Source: an uncultured Pseudomonas sp.
Lineage (GTDB): Bacteria; Pseudomonadota; Gammaproteobacteria; Pseudomonadales; Pseudomonadaceae
Reading direction: 5' to 3'
Assembly (NCBI RefSeq): GCF_913777995.1
Contig: NZ_CAJYVE010000004.1
Span: 124,001 to 188,000, forward strand
DNA length: 64,000 nucleotides
This document shows, piece after piece, positions 26,402-38,563 of the stretch (the stretch's first letter is position 1; each line of letters starts with the position of its first letter). Made by a program: the position numbers and the translations under genes. The notes under the pieces were generated by a model, which made no database searches, was not told where the DNA came from, and saw only the letters and a program-made list of their open reading frames with translations.

Positions 26402-26516
26402 CACACGCTGCGCCGGCCTGGCGCCCGTTTTGCCGTCTGCTATGGCGTTTTCAAACGTTTGTGGCGGCGGCTATTATCGCTACTCTTTTTCTCATGTCCT
26501 TAAGGTATAACGCGTC

Positions 26517-26771
26517 ATGGACTGCCGTTCCGGTTGCGGTGCGTGCTGTATAGCACCTTCGATCACTTCTCCCATTCCTGGCATGCCTGACGGCAAGCCG
26601 GCAGGTGTGCGCTGTCTGCACCTGACGTTCGATCTGCTCTGTGGCCTGTTCGGTCGGCCGGAGCGTCCCGAGGTGTGCGGCCAGTTCGTTGCGGCGCAGG
26701 ATATCTGTGGTGTCGATCAGGCTGATGCGATTCGCCTGATTGGCTGGTGGGAGAAGGCTACTGCTGCCTGA
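26517..26771 (+). CDS. YkgJ-family cysteine-cluster protein
   Basis: An 84-residue small protein with an N-terminal CRSGCGACC cluster (residues 3-11) and further cysteines at about 33, 42, 54 and 63, the pattern of YkgJ/UPF0153 proteins, thought to bind zinc or an Fe-S cluster. Function is not established for the family. It follows taaggtataacgcgtc, where a Shine-Dalgarno (aagg) is present. The START-domain gene comes 44 bases later on the same strand. Confidence 0.78.
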   Translation: MDCRSGCGACCIAPSITSPIPGMPDGKPAGVRCLHLTFDLLCGLFGRPERPEVCGQFVAAQDICGVDQADAIRLIGWWEKATAA

Positions 26772-26815
26772 GCGCCATCCGGCTTGGGCGCTTTCATGAG
26801 AAGAGGAGTAGGGCA

Positions 26816-27427
26816 ATGAAGTCGCTGTACCGCCTGATTGCTGTATGTGGGGTCACTGTACTGGTCAGCAGCGGCGCCTATGCCGAGGACTGGCAGCTGG
26901 CCAAGGATGAGCAGGGCATCAAGGTCTGGCTCAGTGATGTGGCGGGCTCGAAATACAAGGCCTACCGCGGCGTCACCGTGATCGATGCCAGCGTCGAGCG
27001 TTTGCGTGCTTTGCAGGAAGATGTGGTCGGAGCCTGTGCCTGGATCCACGAATGCGAGTCGCAGAAGCTGCTCAAGCATGAAGGCGACAAGGCCTGGACC
27101 TACACCCGCTTCAAGACGCCGTGGCCGGTGACGCCGCGTGACTCGGTGCTGGAGGTCACGACCCGCCAGGAAGCCGACGGAAGCCTGCGGCGTACGTTGG
27201 TAGAGAAGCCTACCTATGTTCCAGAAGAGAAGGGCTATGTACGGGTGGCCGAGGTCGAGGGCTTCTGGCAGCTGACCCCGAAGGGGCCGAACCGCACCGA
27301 AGTGACCTATCAGGTGCACACCGATCCGGGTGGCAGTGTGCCGTCTTGGTTGAGCAACAAGTTCGTGGTCGATGCGCCGTTCAACACGCTAAAGGCGCTG
27401 AAGGAGCGGGCAGCGGCCAAGCCCTGA
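26816..27427 (+). CDS. Exported START-domain protein
   Basis: A 203-residue protein with a signal peptide (MKSLYRLIAVCGVTVLV..., cleavage after GAYA at ~residue 23) and a START lipid-binding domain over the mature chain: DWQLAKDEQGIKVW at the beginning, a WPVTPRDSVLEV strand in the middle and a long C-terminal helix. ATG 26816 has an aggag Shine-Dalgarno 8 bases before. START folds bind a hydrophobic ligand; being periplasmic, it may carry lipid or a hydrophobic compound. It converges on gltA. Confidence 0.85.
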   Translation: MKSLYRLIAVCGVTVLVSSGAYAEDWQLAKDEQGIKVWLSDVAGSKYKAYRGVTVIDASVERLRALQEDVVGACAWIHECESQKLLKHEGDKAWTYTRFKTPWPVTPRDSVLEVTTRQEADGSLRRTLVEKPTYVPEEKGYVRVAEVEGFWQLTPKGPNRTEVTYQVHTDPGGSVPSWLSNKFVVDAPFNTLKALKERAAAKP

Positions 27428-27480
27428 TCCAAGCTGCGTTGCTGGGCGCCAGGGCTTTCGAATAAGCCTTGGCTGAAACA

Positions 27481-27507
27481 CAAAGGGCTGCCGATGGCAG
27501 CCCTTTG
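27481..27507. terminator. Shared terminator hairpin between the START gene and gltA
   Basis: A perfect 12-bp stem CAAAGGGCTGCC/GGCAGCCCTTTG with a 3-base loop in the gap between convergent genes. The A/T ends of the stem provide a short T run on each strand. Confidence 0.75.
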
Positions 27508-27522
27508 TCGTTCGCGTGTCGC

Positions 27523-28812
27523 TTACTTGCGGTCTTGCAGAGCGACCAGGTCGCGCTGGGTTTCGCCGGTGTACAGCTGACGCGGACGGCCGATCTTGTA
27601 CGGGCCGGAGAGCATTTCCTTCCAGTGCGAGATCCAGCCGACGGTGCGGGCGAGGGCGAAGATCACGGTGAACATGCTGGTCGGAATGCCGATGGCCTTG
27701 AGGATGATCCCCGAGTAGAAATCGACGTTCGGGTACAGTGAGCGCTCGATGAAGTAAGGATCGGTCAGGGCGATCTCTTCCAGGCGCATGGCCAGTTCCA
27801 GCTGAGGATCGTTGTTGATGCCCAGTTCCTTGAGAACTTCGTCGCAGGTCTGCTTCATCACGGTGGCGCGCGGGTCGCGGTTCTTGTAGACGCGATGACC
27901 GAAGCCCATGAGCTTGAACGGATCGTTCTTGTCCTTGGCCTTGGCGATGAACTTGTCGATGTTCGATACGTCGCCGATCTCGTCCAGCATGGTCAGTACT
28001 GCTTCGTTGGCACCGCCGTGGGCGGGACCCCAAAGGGCGGCGATGCCGGCAGCGATGCAGGCGAACGGGTTGGCGCCCGAGGAGCCGGCCATGCGCACGG
28101 TGGAGGTGGAGGCGTTCTGTTCGTGGTCGGCGTGCAGGATGAAGATGCGATCCATCGCCTTGGCCAGTACCGGGCTGATCGGTTTGATCTCGCACGGGGT
28201 GTTGAACATCATGTGCAGGAAGTTTTCCGCGTAGCTCAGGTCGTTGCGCGGGTACATCATGGGTTGGCCCATGGAGTACTTGTAGACCATCGCGGCCAGG
28301 GTCGGCATCTTGGCGACCAGGCGGATCGCGGAGATTTCGCGGTGCTGCGGGTTATTGATGTCCAGCGAGTCGTGGTAGAACGCCGACAGGGCGCCGACCA
28401 CGCCGCACATCACGGCCATCGGGTGGGCGTCACGGCGGAAGCCGTTGAAGAAGGTCTTGAGCTGTTCGTGGACCATGGTGTGATTTTTCACCACGGCGAC
28501 GAACTGGGCCTTCTGCTCGGCGGTCGGCAGTTCGCCGTTGAGCAGCAGGTAGCAGGTTTCCAGGTAGTCGGACTGGCTGGCCAGTTGCTCGATGGGATAG
28601 CCACGGTGCAGCAGGATACCCTGGTCGCCATCGATGTAAGTGATCTTCGACTCGCAAGAGGCGGTCGACATGAAGCCGGGGTCGAACGTGAAGCGGCCGG
28701 TGGCGGTAAGACCGCGGACATCGATCACGTCTGGACCAACGCTTCCGGTCAGAATGGGCAGCTCGACGGGGGCTGTGCCCTCGATGATCAACTGCGCTTT
28801 TTTGTCAGCCAT
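27523..28812 (-). CDS. gltA: Citrate synthase, type II
   Basis: Condenses oxaloacetate and acetyl-CoA to citrate, entry of the TCA cycle. It has 429 residues, the hexameric NADH-sensitive type II length. Catalytic residues are in the [12 protein letters not shown] segment (first His), the [11 protein letters not shown] loop (second His follows in MGFGHRVYK) and Asp of [11 protein letters not shown] 28812 (MADKKAQL) follows a strong aggaggcc ribosome site. It is divergent from sdhCDAB, so the cycle genes share one control region of 364 bases. Confidence 0.97.
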   Translation of the reverse strand: MADKKAQLIIEGTAPVELPILTGSVGPDVIDVRGLTATGRFTFDPGFMSTASCESKITYIDGDQGILLHRGYPIEQLASQSDYLETCYLLLNGELPTAEQKAQFVAVVKNHTMVHEQLKTFFNGFRRDAHPMAVMCGVVGALSAFYHDSLDINNPQHREISAIRLVAKMPTLAAMVYKYSMGQPMMYPRNDLSYAENFLHMMFNTPCEIKPISPVLAKAMDRIFILHADHEQNASTSTVRMAGSSGANPFACIAAGIAALWGPAHGGANEAVLTMLDEIGDVSNIDKFIAKAKDKNDPFKLMGFGHRVYKNRDPRATVMKQTCDEVLKELGINNDPQLELAMRLEEIALTDPYFIERSLYPNVDFYSGIILKAIGIPTSMFTVIFALARTVGWISHWKEMLSGPYKIGRPRQLYTGETQRDLVALQDRK

Positions 28813-28872
28813 ATGGCCTCCTGTTTTATGCCTCGAATCATCAGACAGGCCCCCCACGCAGGGCCCGCATCA

Positions 28873-28900
28873 CTATAGTGAGATAAATTCTAAAGTCAAT
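28873..28900 (-). promoter_or_regulatory. Promoter of gltA
   Basis: On the minus strand: TTGACT (28900-28895), 16 bases, TATAGT (28878-28873). The leader to the gltA start is about 55 bases. Confidence 0.75.
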
Positions 28901-29015
28901 TTGCCTAAAGTCGTGTTCCAAAGCGGCTCCGGCAATAAGAATTTTCGTATTATTCCTACTCCTTTACGCCTTTTATCCAACTGCCGCAATGCACCTTTGG
29001 CGGTTGGTCTGCGCG

Positions 29016-29044
29016 TTGTCATTAGTGGCCTAACTGTCTATACT
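29016..29044 (+). promoter_or_regulatory. Promoter of the sdh-suc operon
   Basis: TTGTCA (29016-29021), 17 bases, TATACT (29039-29044), five of six matches in each box. A start near 29051 leaves a ~125-base leader before sdhC. The stretch between this and the gltA promoter (28901-29015) shows no gene. Confidence 0.75.
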
Positions 29045-29176
29045 CGGCGTCCGACCGCCACGGGCTTTCCAGCCAGTTTCAGGCAGTCGTCACTTCGTGG
29101 GTAGTGGGTACCTGACCAGTGCACTTCCCAACAACTTGCCCTGTTGTTTAGGGGCTCTTCAGTGTGAAAAAAAGCC

Positions 29177-29551
29177 GTGAAAAGCCAACGACCTGTAAAT
29201 CTAGACCTAAGGACAATCAAGCTCCCAGTCACTGCTTACACGTCCATTCTTCACCGTATCTCCGGTGTCATTCTCTTCGTCGGTATTGCCATCATGCTTT
29301 ATGCATTGGACAAATCCCTGGCGTCCGAGGAAGGCTTCGGTGAGGTGAAAGCGTGTCTGACCAGCCCGCTGGCGAAGCTTGTCATCTGGGGCTTGCTGTC
29401 TGCCCTTCTGTATCACCTGGTGGCTGGCGTGCGCCACCTGATCATGGACGCAGGAGTCGGCGAGACGCTGGAAGGCGGCAAGCTGGGCTCCAAAATCGTA
29501 ATCGTCGTTTCTGTGGTACTGATCGTGCTGGCGGGAGTCTGGATATGGTAA
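29177..29551 (+). CDS. sdhC: Succinate dehydrogenase, cytochrome b556 subunit
   Basis: Membrane anchor of complex II, 124 residues and three membrane helices. HRISGVILFVGIAIML begins helix I and carries the ubiquinone-site serine/arginine region; YHLVAGVRHLIMD in helix II contains the haem-ligand histidine. The start is GTG 29177 (MKSQRPVNLDLRTIKLP); there is only a weak Shine-Dalgarno. It overlaps sdhD by 7 bases. Confidence 0.95.
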   Translation: MKSQRPVNLDLRTIKLPVTAYTSILHRISGVILFVGIAIMLYALDKSLASEEGFGEVKACLTSPLAKLVIWGLLSALLYHLVAGVRHLIMDAGVGETLEGGKLGSKIVIVVSVVLIVLAGVWIW

Positions 29552-29913
29552 CCAACGTCACTAACCTTTCTCGCTCCGGCCTGTATGACTGGATGGCGCA
29601 GCGCGTCTCTGCGGTCGTGCTCGCGGCTTATTTCATCTTCCTGATTGGCTACCTCGTCACTCACCCCGGCATCGGCTTCGCCGAATGGCATGCGCTGTTC
29701 TCGAGCAACTGGATGCGTATCTTCAGTCTGCTGGCCATGGTTGCCCTGGGCGCCCACGCCTGGGTCGGCATGTGGACCATTTCCACCGACTACCTGACGC
29801 CGATGGCGCTGGGCAAGTCGGCGACTGCGATTCGTTTCCTCTTCCAGACCGTTTGCGGCGTTGCGATGTTCGCTTACTTCGTCTGGGGCGTGCAGATTCT
29901 TTGGGGTATCTGA
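29545..29913 (+). CDS. sdhD: Succinate dehydrogenase, membrane anchor subunit
   Basis: Second membrane anchor of complex II, 122 residues with three membrane helices. SGLYDWMAQRVSAVVLAAYF opens the chain (quinone-site region) and GAHAWVGMWTISTDYL carries the helix II segment that pairs with SdhC around the haem. The start ATG 29545 overlaps the end of sdhC, indicating translational coupling; sdhA follows after 3 bases. Confidence 0.95.
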   Translation: MVTNVTNLSRSGLYDWMAQRVSAVVLAAYFIFLIGYLVTHPGIGFAEWHALFSSNWMRIFSLLAMVALGAHAWVGMWTISTDYLTPMALGKSATAIRFLFQTVCGVAMFAYFVWGVQILWGI

Positions 29914-29916
29914 TCA

Positions 29917-31689
29917 ATGGCTAGCACTAAAACTCTTTCTTTCGACGCCATCATCGTCGGTGGCGGCGGCGCGGGCATGCGCGCGGCCCTGCAGCTGGCT
30001 CAGGGCGGTCACAAGACTGCCGTGGTCACCAAGGTGTTCCCGACCCGTTCCCACACCGTATCGGCCCAGGGTGGCATCACCTGTGCCATCGCTTCTGCCG
30101 ACCCGAACGACGACTGGCGCTGGCACATGTACGACACCGTCAAGGGGTCGGACTACATCGGTGACCAGGACGCAATCGAATACATGTGCCAGGTTGGGCC
30201 GGAAGCGGTCTTCGAGCTGGACCACATGGGTCTGCCGTTCTCGCGTACCGAGACCGGTCGTATCTATCAGCGTCCGTTCGGTGGTCAGTCCAAGGACTTC
30301 GGCAAGGGCGGCCAGGCGGCACGTACCTGCGCGGCGGCCGACCGTACCGGTCACGCCCTGCTGCACACCCTGTACCAGGCCAACCTGAAGGCCGGTACCG
30401 TGTTCCTCAACGAGTACTATGCAGTGGATCTGGTGAAGAACCAGGATGGCGCCTTCGTCGGCATCATCGCCATCTGCATCGAAACCGGCGAGACCATGTA
30501 CATCCGCTCCAAGGCTACCGTACTGGCCACCGGCGGCGCGGGTCGTATCTACGCCTCGACCACCAACGCCCTGATCAACACCGGCGACGGTGTGGGCATG
30601 GCTCTGCGTGCTGGCGTACCGGTCCAGGACATCGAGATGTGGCAGTTCCACCCGACCGGTATCGCCGGCGCAGGTGTACTGGTCACCGAAGGCTGCCGTG
30701 GTGAGGGTGGTTATCTGATCAACAAGCACGGCGAGCGTTTCATGGAGCGTTACGCGCCCAACGCCAAGGACCTTGCCGGTCGTGACGTCGTGGCCCGTTC
30801 CATGGTCAAGGAAATCATCGCCGGCAACGGCTGTGGCCCGAATGGCGACCACGTGATGCTCAAGCTCGACCACCTGGGTGAGGAAGTGCTGCATGCACGT
30901 CTGCCAGGCATCTGCGAGCTGTCCAAGACCTTCGCTCACGTCGACCCAGTGCTGGCCCCGGTTCCGGTCGTGCCGACCTGCCACTACATGATGGGTGGTA
31001 TCGCCACCAACATTCATGGCCAGGCCATCACCCAGGACGCCAACGGCGTCGACCAGGTCATCCACGGTCTGTTCGCGGTCGGTGAAGTGGCCTGCGTATC
31101 GGTTCACGGCGCCAACCGTCTGGGCGGCAACTCGCTGCTCGACCTGGTGGTCTTCGGCCGTGCTGCCGGCCTGCACCTGGAGAAGGCGCTGTCCGAAGGC
31201 GTCGAATACCGCGATGCCAGCGACACCGACATCGACGTCGCGCTGGGCCGCCTGAACGCTCTGAACGAGCGCACCACCGGTGAAGACGTGGCAACCCTGC
31301 GTCGCGAGCTGCAGAACTGCATGCAGAACTACTTTGGTGTGTTCCGTACCGGCGAGTACATGCTCAAGGGTATCGAGCAACTGGCTGGTCTGCGTGAGCG
31401 TATCGCCAACGTCAAGATCAACGACAAGTCCCAGGCCTTCAACACCGCGCGTATCGAAGCGCTGGAGCTGCAGAACCTGCTGGAAGTCGCCGAAGCCACC
31501 GCCGTCGCTGCCGAGGCCCGCAAGGAGTCCCGCGGTGCACATGCGCGTGAAGACTTCGAAGATCGTGATGACGAAAACTGGCTGTGCCATACCCTGTACT
31601 TCCCGGGCGAGAAGCGGGTTGCCAAGCGCTCAGTCAACTTTGCGCCGAAGACCGTACCGGCGTTCGAGCCTAAAGTCCGTACTTACTAA
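29917..31689 (+). CDS. sdhA: Succinate dehydrogenase, flavoprotein subunit
   Basis: Catalytic subunit that oxidises succinate to fumarate using covalently bound FAD. It has 590 residues: dinucleotide-binding [12 protein letters not shown] (residues 14-25), the flavinylated His46 in [10 protein letters not shown], the active-site [10 protein letters not shown] region and the substrate-binding [11 protein letters not shown] and [12 protein letters not shown] segments. It faces the cytoplasm on the SdhCD anchor. Confidence 0.98.
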   Translation: MASTKTLSFDAIIVGGGGAGMRAALQLAQGGHKTAVVTKVFPTRSHTVSAQGGITCAIASADPNDDWRWHMYDTVKGSDYIGDQDAIEYMCQVGPEAVFELDHMGLPFSRTETGRIYQRPFGGQSKDFGKGGQAARTCAAADRTGHALLHTLYQANLKAGTVFLNEYYAVDLVKNQDGAFVGIIAICIETGETMYIRSKATVLATGGAGRIYASTTNALINTGDGVGMALRAGVPVQDIEMWQFHPTGIAGAGVLVTEGCRGEGGYLINKHGERFMERYAPNAKDLAGRDVVARSMVKEIIAGNGCGPNGDHVMLKLDHLGEEVLHARLPGICELSKTFAHVDPVLAPVPVVPTCHYMMGGIATNIHGQAITQDANGVDQVIHGLFAVGEVACVSVHGANRLGGNSLLDLVVFGRAAGLHLEKALSEGVEYRDASDTDIDVALGRLNALNERTTGEDVATLRRELQNCMQNYFGVFRTGEYMLKGIEQLAGLRERIANVKINDKSQAFNTARIEALELQNLLEVAEATAVAAEARKESRGAHAREDFEDRDDENWLCHTLYFPGEKRVAKRSVNFAPKTVPAFEPKVRTY

Positions 31690-31700
31690 GGGTGGCCGCT

Positions 31701-32405
31701 ATGTTGCAAGTCGAAGTTTATCGCTACAACCCAGATACCGACTCGGCGCCATCGACCCAGGTCTTCCAGGTCGATACCGGCGGTAAGGATCTGATGGTGC
31801 TGGATGTATTGGCACTGATCAAAGAACAGGATGAAGGTTTCTCGTATCGTCGCTCCTGCCGCGAAGGCGTGTGTGGTTCCGACGGCATGAACATCAACGG
31901 CAAGAACGGCCTGGCGTGTATCACGCCGCTGTCTGCCGTGGTCAAGAACAACAAGCTGGTCCTGCGTCCGCTGCCAGGCCTGCCGGTTATTCGTGACCTG
32001 GTCGTCGATATGAGCATCTTCTACAAGCAGTACGAGAAGGTTAAGCCTTTCCTGCAGAACGACACGCCGGCTCCGGCCATCGAGCGTCTGCAGACCCCGG
32101 AAGATCGCGAGAAGCTCGATGGTCTGTACGAGTGCATCCTGTGCGCTTGCTGCTCGACCTCCTGCCCATCCTTCTGGTGGAACCCAGACAAGTTCCTGGG
32201 CCCAGCTGCTCTGCTGCAGGCTTATCGCTTCCTGGCCGACAGTCGTGACACTCGCACCGCCGAGCGTCTGGCGTCCCTGGACGATCCGTTCAGCGTATTC
32301 CGCTGCCGCGGCATCATGAACTGCGTCAACGTCTGTCCGAAAGGCCTGAACCCTACCAAGGCCATCGGTCACGTGCGCAACATGCTGCTGGGTAGTGGCG
32401 TCTGA
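31701..32405 (+). CDS. sdhB: Succinate dehydrogenase, iron-sulfur subunit
   Basis: Carries electrons from SdhA to quinone through three clusters. It has 234 residues: the [2Fe-2S] cysteines in SCREGVCGSDG and ACITP (residues ~50-75), the [4Fe-4S] site CILCACCSTSCPSFWW (~145-160) and the [3Fe-4S]/[4Fe-4S] site CRGIMNCVNVCPKGLNP (~200-217). ATG 31701 (MLQVEVYRYNP) is chosen; an in-frame GTG three codons earlier is possible. Confidence 0.97.
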   Translation: MLQVEVYRYNPDTDSAPSTQVFQVDTGGKDLMVLDVLALIKEQDEGFSYRRSCREGVCGSDGMNINGKNGLACITPLSAVVKNNKLVLRPLPGLPVIRDLVVDMSIFYKQYEKVKPFLQNDTPAPAIERLQTPEDREKLDGLYECILCACCSTSCPSFWWNPDKFLGPAALLQAYRFLADSRDTRTAERLASLDDPFSVFRCRGIMNCVNVCPKGLNPTKAIGHVRNMLLGSGV

Positions 32406-32443
32406 TACACCGCTGTACCGTAGCACCGCTGTAACTGTAATCT

Positions 32444-32473
32444 CTGCGGCGCAGGCGCTTGTCGGCGCCGCAG
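32444..32473 (+). other. Hairpin in the sdhB-sucA gap
   Basis: A 9-bp stem CTGCGGCGC (32444-32452) with GCGCCGCAG (32465-32473) and a 12-base loop, no T tract. It may protect the sdh message or attenuate read-through into sucA. I see no clear promoter in the 257-base gap. Confidence 0.45.
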
Positions 32474-32662
32474 TCTTAACCAGGGTGTGGCCCGTGGGCT
32501 ATCGCTCTAACTTTTGAAGAAATGAGACCAGCAGGGGCATCCGGGCTGGTGCCCGGACTATCTGCGTGATCCTTAGTGGCTTGTTGCGGTCGCTGCACAC
32601 GACCGTCTCAAGATTGCTCTGTGTCTTCGCCGGTGGTGTCCCCTTACCGAGGGTGACCAAGC

Positions 32663-35494
32663 ATGCAAGAAAGCGTGATGCAGCGCATGTGGAACAGCGC
32701 CCACCTTTCCGGTGGTAACGCTGCCTATGTGGAAGAGCTTTATGAGCTCTACCTGCACGACCCTAACGCTGTGCCAGAAGAGTGGCGCACCTTTTTCCAG
32801 ACGTTGCCGATCGATGGCAGCGCCGCCACAGATGTATCGCACTCGACGATCCGCGATCATTTCGTGCTGCTGGCCAAGAACCAGCGCCGTGCTCAACCGG
32901 TGTCCGCCGGCAGTGTGAGCAGCGAGCACGAGAAGAAGCAGGTTGAAGTGTTGCGGTTGATCCAGGCTTACCGTGTACGTGGCCATCAAGCGGCCCAGCT
33001 CGACCCGCTGGGGTTGTGGCAACGTCCCGTGCCGGCTGATCTGTCGATCAACCATTACGGCCTGACCAATGCGGACCTGGATACCGTGTTCCGTGCCGGC
33101 GACCTGTTCATCGGCAAGGAGGAGGCGAGCCTACGCGAAATCCTCGAGGCGTTGCAGCAGACATATTGTCGCACCATCGGCGCCGAGTTCGCCCACATCG
33201 TGGATTCCGAGCAGCGCAACTGGTTCATGCAGCGTCTGGAAAGCGTCCGTGGCCGTCCGGTGTTCTCTGCCGAGAACCAGGGTCACCTGCTTGAGCGCGT
33301 TACCGCCGCCGAAGGCCTGGAAAAGTACCTGGGCACCAAGTACCCGGGCACCAAGCGTTTCGGTCTGGAAGGCGGCGAGAGCCTCATCCCGATGCTGGAC
33401 GAACTCATCCAGCGCTCCGGTTCCTATGGCGTGAAGGAAGTCGTGATCGGCATGGCCCACCGTGGCCGTCTGAACGTGCTGGTCAACACCTTCGGCAAGA
33501 ACCCGCGCGAGCTGTTCGACGAGTTCGAAGGCAAGAAGATGGTCGAGCTGGGTTCCGGTGACGTCAAGTATCACCAGGGCTTCTCGTCCAACGTCATGAC
33601 CGCAGGCGGCGAAGTCCACCTGGCCATGGCGTTCAACCCCTCGCACCTGGAGATCGTCTCTCCGGTGGTCGAAGGTTCCGTTCGTGCCCGTCAGGATCGC
33701 CGCAACGATTCGACCGGCGAGAAGGTCCTGCCCATTTCCATCCACGGTGATGCCGCGTTCGCGGGGCAGGGCGTGGTCCTGGAAACCTTCCAGATGTCGC
33801 AGACCCGCGGTTTCAAGACCGGCGGTACCGTGCACATCGTCATCAACAACCAGGTCGGCTTCACCATCAGCAACCCGCTGGACTCGCGCTCCACCGAGTA
33901 CGCCACCGACGTTGCCAAGATGATCCAGGCGCCGATCCTGCACGTGAATGGCGACGATCCTGAAGCCGTGGTGTTCGTCACCCAGCTGGCGATCGACTAC
34001 CGCATGCAGTTCAAGCGTGACATCGTCATCGACCTGGTCTGCTACCGTCGTCGCGGCCACAACGAGGCCGACGAGCCAAGCGGCACCCAGCCGCTGATGT
34101 ACCAGCAGATCAGCAAGCAGCGCACGACCCGTGAGCTGTACGCCGAGCAACTGGTCAAGTCCGGTGCCTTCGACGAGGCAGGTGTACAGGCCAAGGTCGA
34201 CGAATACCGTACCGCGCTGGACAACGGCCAGCACGTGGTCAAGAGCCTGGTCAAGGAGCCGAACCGCGATCTGTTCGTCGACTGGCGTCCCTACCTGGGT
34301 CACGTCTGGACCGCGCGTCACGACACCCGCTTCGACCTCAAGACCTTGCAGGAGCTGTCCGCCAAGCTGCTGGAGCTGCCTGAAGGTCTGGTCGTTCAGC
34401 GCCAGGTGCAGAAGATCTACGAAGACCGCCAGAAGATGCAGGCCGGTGGCTTGCCGATCAACTGGGGCTACGCCGAAACCATGGCCTACGCCACGTTGCT
34501 GCACGAAGGTCACCCCGTGCGCATCACCGGCCAGGACGTGGGTCGCGGTACGTTCTCGCACCGCCATGCGGTACTGCACAACCAGAAAGATGCCAGCGCC
34601 TACGTGCCGCTGAAAAATCTGGCGCCGAACCAGCCGAGCTTCGAACTGTACGACTCCTTCCTGTCCGAAGAGGCCGTGCTGGCGTTCGAATATGGCTATT
34701 CGACCACCCAGCCGAACGCGCTGGTTATCTGGGAAGCCCAGTTCGGCGACTTCGCCAACGGTGCCCAGGTCGTGATCGACCAGTTCATCACCAGTGGCGA
34801 GCACAAGTGGGGTCGCTTGTGCGGCTTGACCATGCTGCTGCCGCACGGCTACGAAGGCCAGGGTCCGGAGCACTCCTCTGCGCGTCTGGAGCGTTACCTG
34901 CAGCTGTGCGCCGAGCACAACATCCAGGTCTGCGTGCCGACCACCCCGGCTCAGATCTACCACCTGCTGCGTCGTCAGGTCATCCGTCCGCTGCGCAAGC
35001 CGCTGGTGGTCCTGTCGCCGAAGTCGCTGCTGCGTCACAAGCTGGCGATCTCGACCCTGGAAGACCTGGCCGAAGGCTCCTTCCAGACCGTGATCCCGGA
35101 AATCGACAGCCTCGATCCGGCCAAGGTAGAGCGCCTGGTACTGTGCAGCGGCAAGGTCTACTACGACCTGCTCGAGAAGCGCCGTGCCGAAGGCCGCGAA
35201 GACATCGCCATCGTGCGTATCGAACAGCTGTATCCGTTCCCCGAGGACGACCTGATGGAGGCCATCGCGCCTTATACCAACCTCAAGCATGTGGTCTGGT
35301 GCCAGGAAGAACCGATGAACCAGGGCGCCTGGTACAGCAGCCAGCACCATCTGCGTCGCAGCATGGGCAACCACAACCGCAACCTCGTGCTCGAGTATGC
35401 CGGTCGTGACGCCTCCGCCGCGCCAGCTTGTGGCTACGCTTCGATGCACGCCGAGCAGCAGGAAAAACTGCTGCAAGATGCCTTCACTGTTTAA
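32663..35494 (+). CDS. sucA: 2-Oxoglutarate dehydrogenase E1 component
   Basis: Thiamine-diphosphate decarboxylase of the 2-oxoglutarate dehydrogenase complex. It has 943 residues, normal length: N-terminal E2-binding region ([16 protein letters not shown]), the ThDP/Mg site with [11 protein letters not shown] (~residue 265) and [11 protein letters not shown] (~360), the VINNQVGFT and [12 protein letters not shown] segments and the C-terminal pyrimidine domain ([17 protein letters not shown]). ATG 32663 follows gagggtg. It is probably cotranscribed with sdhCDAB. Confidence 0.98.
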   Translation: MQESVMQRMWNSAHLSGGNAAYVEELYELYLHDPNAVPEEWRTFFQTLPIDGSAATDVSHSTIRDHFVLLAKNQRRAQPVSAGSVSSEHEKKQVEVLRLIQAYRVRGHQAAQLDPLGLWQRPVPADLSINHYGLTNADLDTVFRAGDLFIGKEEASLREILEALQQTYCRTIGAEFAHIVDSEQRNWFMQRLESVRGRPVFSAENQGHLLERVTAAEGLEKYLGTKYPGTKRFGLEGGESLIPMLDELIQRSGSYGVKEVVIGMAHRGRLNVLVNTFGKNPRELFDEFEGKKMVELGSGDVKYHQGFSSNVMTAGGEVHLAMAFNPSHLEIVSPVVEGSVRARQDRRNDSTGEKVLPISIHGDAAFAGQGVVLETFQMSQTRGFKTGGTVHIVINNQVGFTISNPLDSRSTEYATDVAKMIQAPILHVNGDDPEAVVFVTQLAIDYRMQFKRDIVIDLVCYRRRGHNEADEPSGTQPLMYQQISKQRTTRELYAEQLVKSGAFDEAGVQAKVDEYRTALDNGQHVVKSLVKEPNRDLFVDWRPYLGHVWTARHDTRFDLKTLQELSAKLLELPEGLVVQRQVQKIYEDRQKMQAGGLPINWGYAETMAYATLLHEGHPVRITGQDVGRGTFSHRHAVLHNQKDASAYVPLKNLAPNQPSFELYDSFLSEEAVLAFEYGYSTTQPNALVIWEAQFGDFANGAQVVIDQFITSGEHKWGRLCGLTMLLPHGYEGQGPEHSSARLERYLQLCAEHNIQVCVPTTPAQIYHLLRRQVIRPLRKPLVVLSPKSLLRHKLAISTLEDLAEGSFQTVIPEIDSLDPAKVERLVLCSGKVYYDLLEKRRAEGREDIAIVRIEQLYPFPEDDLMEAIAPYTNLKHVVWCQEEPMNQGAWYSSQHHLRRSMGNHNRNLVLEYAGRDASAAPACGYASMHAEQQEKLLQDAFTV

Positions 35495-35535
35495 CGCCTT
35501 CGCGCATTAGTAATCGAATTAAGGAATTACAGATA

Positions 35536-36759
35536 ATGGCTATCGAGATCAAAGCCCCTTCTTTCCCGGAATCCGTTGCCGATGGCACGATTTCCAAGTG
35601 GCACAAGCAGCCGGGCGAAGCGGTCAAGCGTGACGAACTGCTGGTCGATATCGAGACCGACAAGGTCGTCCTGGAAGTGCTGGCCGAAGCCGACGGCGTG
35701 CTGGCGTCGATCGTGAAAGGCGAGGGCGACATCGTCCTGTCCAACGAAGTGATCGCGACCCTGGACGCGGGCGCCACCGCTGCTGCCGCGCCTGCTGCCG
35801 CCGCGGCTCCTGCTGCTGCACCTGCCGCCGCTGCACCTGCCGCTGCTGCCGATGAAGACGCCATTGCCGCGCCTGCCGCGCGCAAGCTGGCCGAAGAAAA
35901 CGGCATCAACCTGGCCAACGTGAAAGGCACCGGCAAAGACGGTCGTATCACCAAGGAAGACGTTGTCGCTGCCGTTGAAGCCAAGAAGTCCGGCGCCGCT
36001 GCACCGGCTGCCCAGCCGGCTGCCGCCGCTGCCGCGCCTGTGGTTGCCGCTGGCGACCGCACCGAGAAGCGTGTGCCGATGACCCGCGTGCGTGCCACCG
36101 TGGCCCGTCGCCTGGTTGAAGCCCAGTCGAACATGGCCATGTTGACCACCTTCAACGAAGTCGACATGACCGAGATCATGGCGCTGCGTGCCAAGTACAA
36201 GGACCAGTTCGAGAAGTCCCACAACGGCGTACGCCTGGGCTTCATGTCGTTCTTCGTCAAGGCCGCTACCGAAGCCCTGAAGCGCTTCCCGGCTGTCAAC
36301 GCTTCCATCGACGGCAACGACATCGTCTACCACGGCTATGCGGACATCGGCGTAGCCGTTTCCAGCGACCGTGGCCTGGTGGTACCGGTACTGCGTAATG
36401 CCGAGCACATGAGCCTGGCCGAAATCGAAGGCGGCATCGCCACCTTCGGCAAGAAGGCTCGCGACGGCAAGCTGTCCATCGACGAAATGACTGGCGGCAC
36501 CTTCACCATCACCAATGGCGGTACCTTCGGCTCGATGATGTCGACCCCGATCGTCAACCCGCCACAGGCCGCTATCCTGGGCATGCACAACATTCTGCAG
36601 CGCCCGATGGCCGTCAACGGCCAGGTCGTGATTCGCCCGATGATGTACCTGGCGCTGTCCTATGACCACCGTCTGATCGATGGCAAGGAAGCGGTGACGT
36701 TCCTGGTGACCATCAAGAACCTGCTGGAAGATCCGGCTCGCCTGCTGCTGGATATCTGA
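35536..36759 (+). CDS. sucB: Dihydrolipoyllysine succinyltransferase (2-oxoglutarate dehydrogenase E2)
   Basis: Core of the 2-oxoglutarate dehydrogenase complex, transferring succinyl to CoA. It has 407 residues: lipoyl domain 1-76 with the lipoylated Lys43 in [11 protein letters not shown], an Ala/Pro-rich swinging linker (~77-105), a peripheral E1/E3-binding domain (~110-145, [14 protein letters not shown]), a second Ala-rich linker and the catalytic domain ending with the active-site [16 protein letters not shown] 35536 gives the canonical [10 protein letters not shown] start. 174 bases separate it from lpdG. Confidence 0.98.
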   Translation: MAIEIKAPSFPESVADGTISKWHKQPGEAVKRDELLVDIETDKVVLEVLAEADGVLASIVKGEGDIVLSNEVIATLDAGATAAAAPAAAAAPAAAPAAAAPAAAADEDAIAAPAARKLAEENGINLANVKGTGKDGRITKEDVVAAVEAKKSGAAAPAAQPAAAAAAPVVAAGDRTEKRVPMTRVRATVARRLVEAQSNMAMLTTFNEVDMTEIMALRAKYKDQFEKSHNGVRLGFMSFFVKAATEALKRFPAVNASIDGNDIVYHGYADIGVAVSSDRGLVVPVLRNAEHMSLAEIEGGIATFGKKARDGKLSIDEMTGGTFTITNGGTFGSMMSTPIVNPPQAAILGMHNILQRPMAVNGQVVIRPMMYLALSYDHRLIDGKEAVTFLVTIKNLLEDPARLLLDI

Positions 36760-36831
36760 TGTAGGGCCGCCTCAGGCAGCAGTCGGCGAGCCGCAGTTGA
36801 ATGCGGCAAGACACTGCGCTTGAGGCTGTAA

Positions 36832-38370
<1,539 letters not shown>

Positions 38371-38563
38371 GACACGGAAACCTCGGCGGGGTGCCCGTCG
38401 TGAGTCCTGTTCCCAGGGCTCACCGCGGAAAGCCCGTCGGACTCGACCTCTCAGGCGGCTGCGGAATTTCCCGCAGTCGACCCGGAGTAGCGGTCACAGG
38501 TGGTGCGGCACACCCGATGTGCAGCACCGAATGCGCAATGCCTAAACAAAGACGGTAATAAGC

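Noticed and set aside
26452-26461. CAAACGTTTG before the YkgJ-family gene as a PsrA site
   Set aside because: The half-sites abut without the 2-4 base spacer that PsrA boxes need, and the gene has no link to fatty-acid metabolism.
33131-35476. A 781-codon open frame antisense to sucA
   Set aside because: It mirrors the GC-biased third positions of sucA, has no domain I recognise and no ribosome site. Similar long antisense frames over leuB, etf-QO, gltA, sdhA and htpG are rejected for the same reason.
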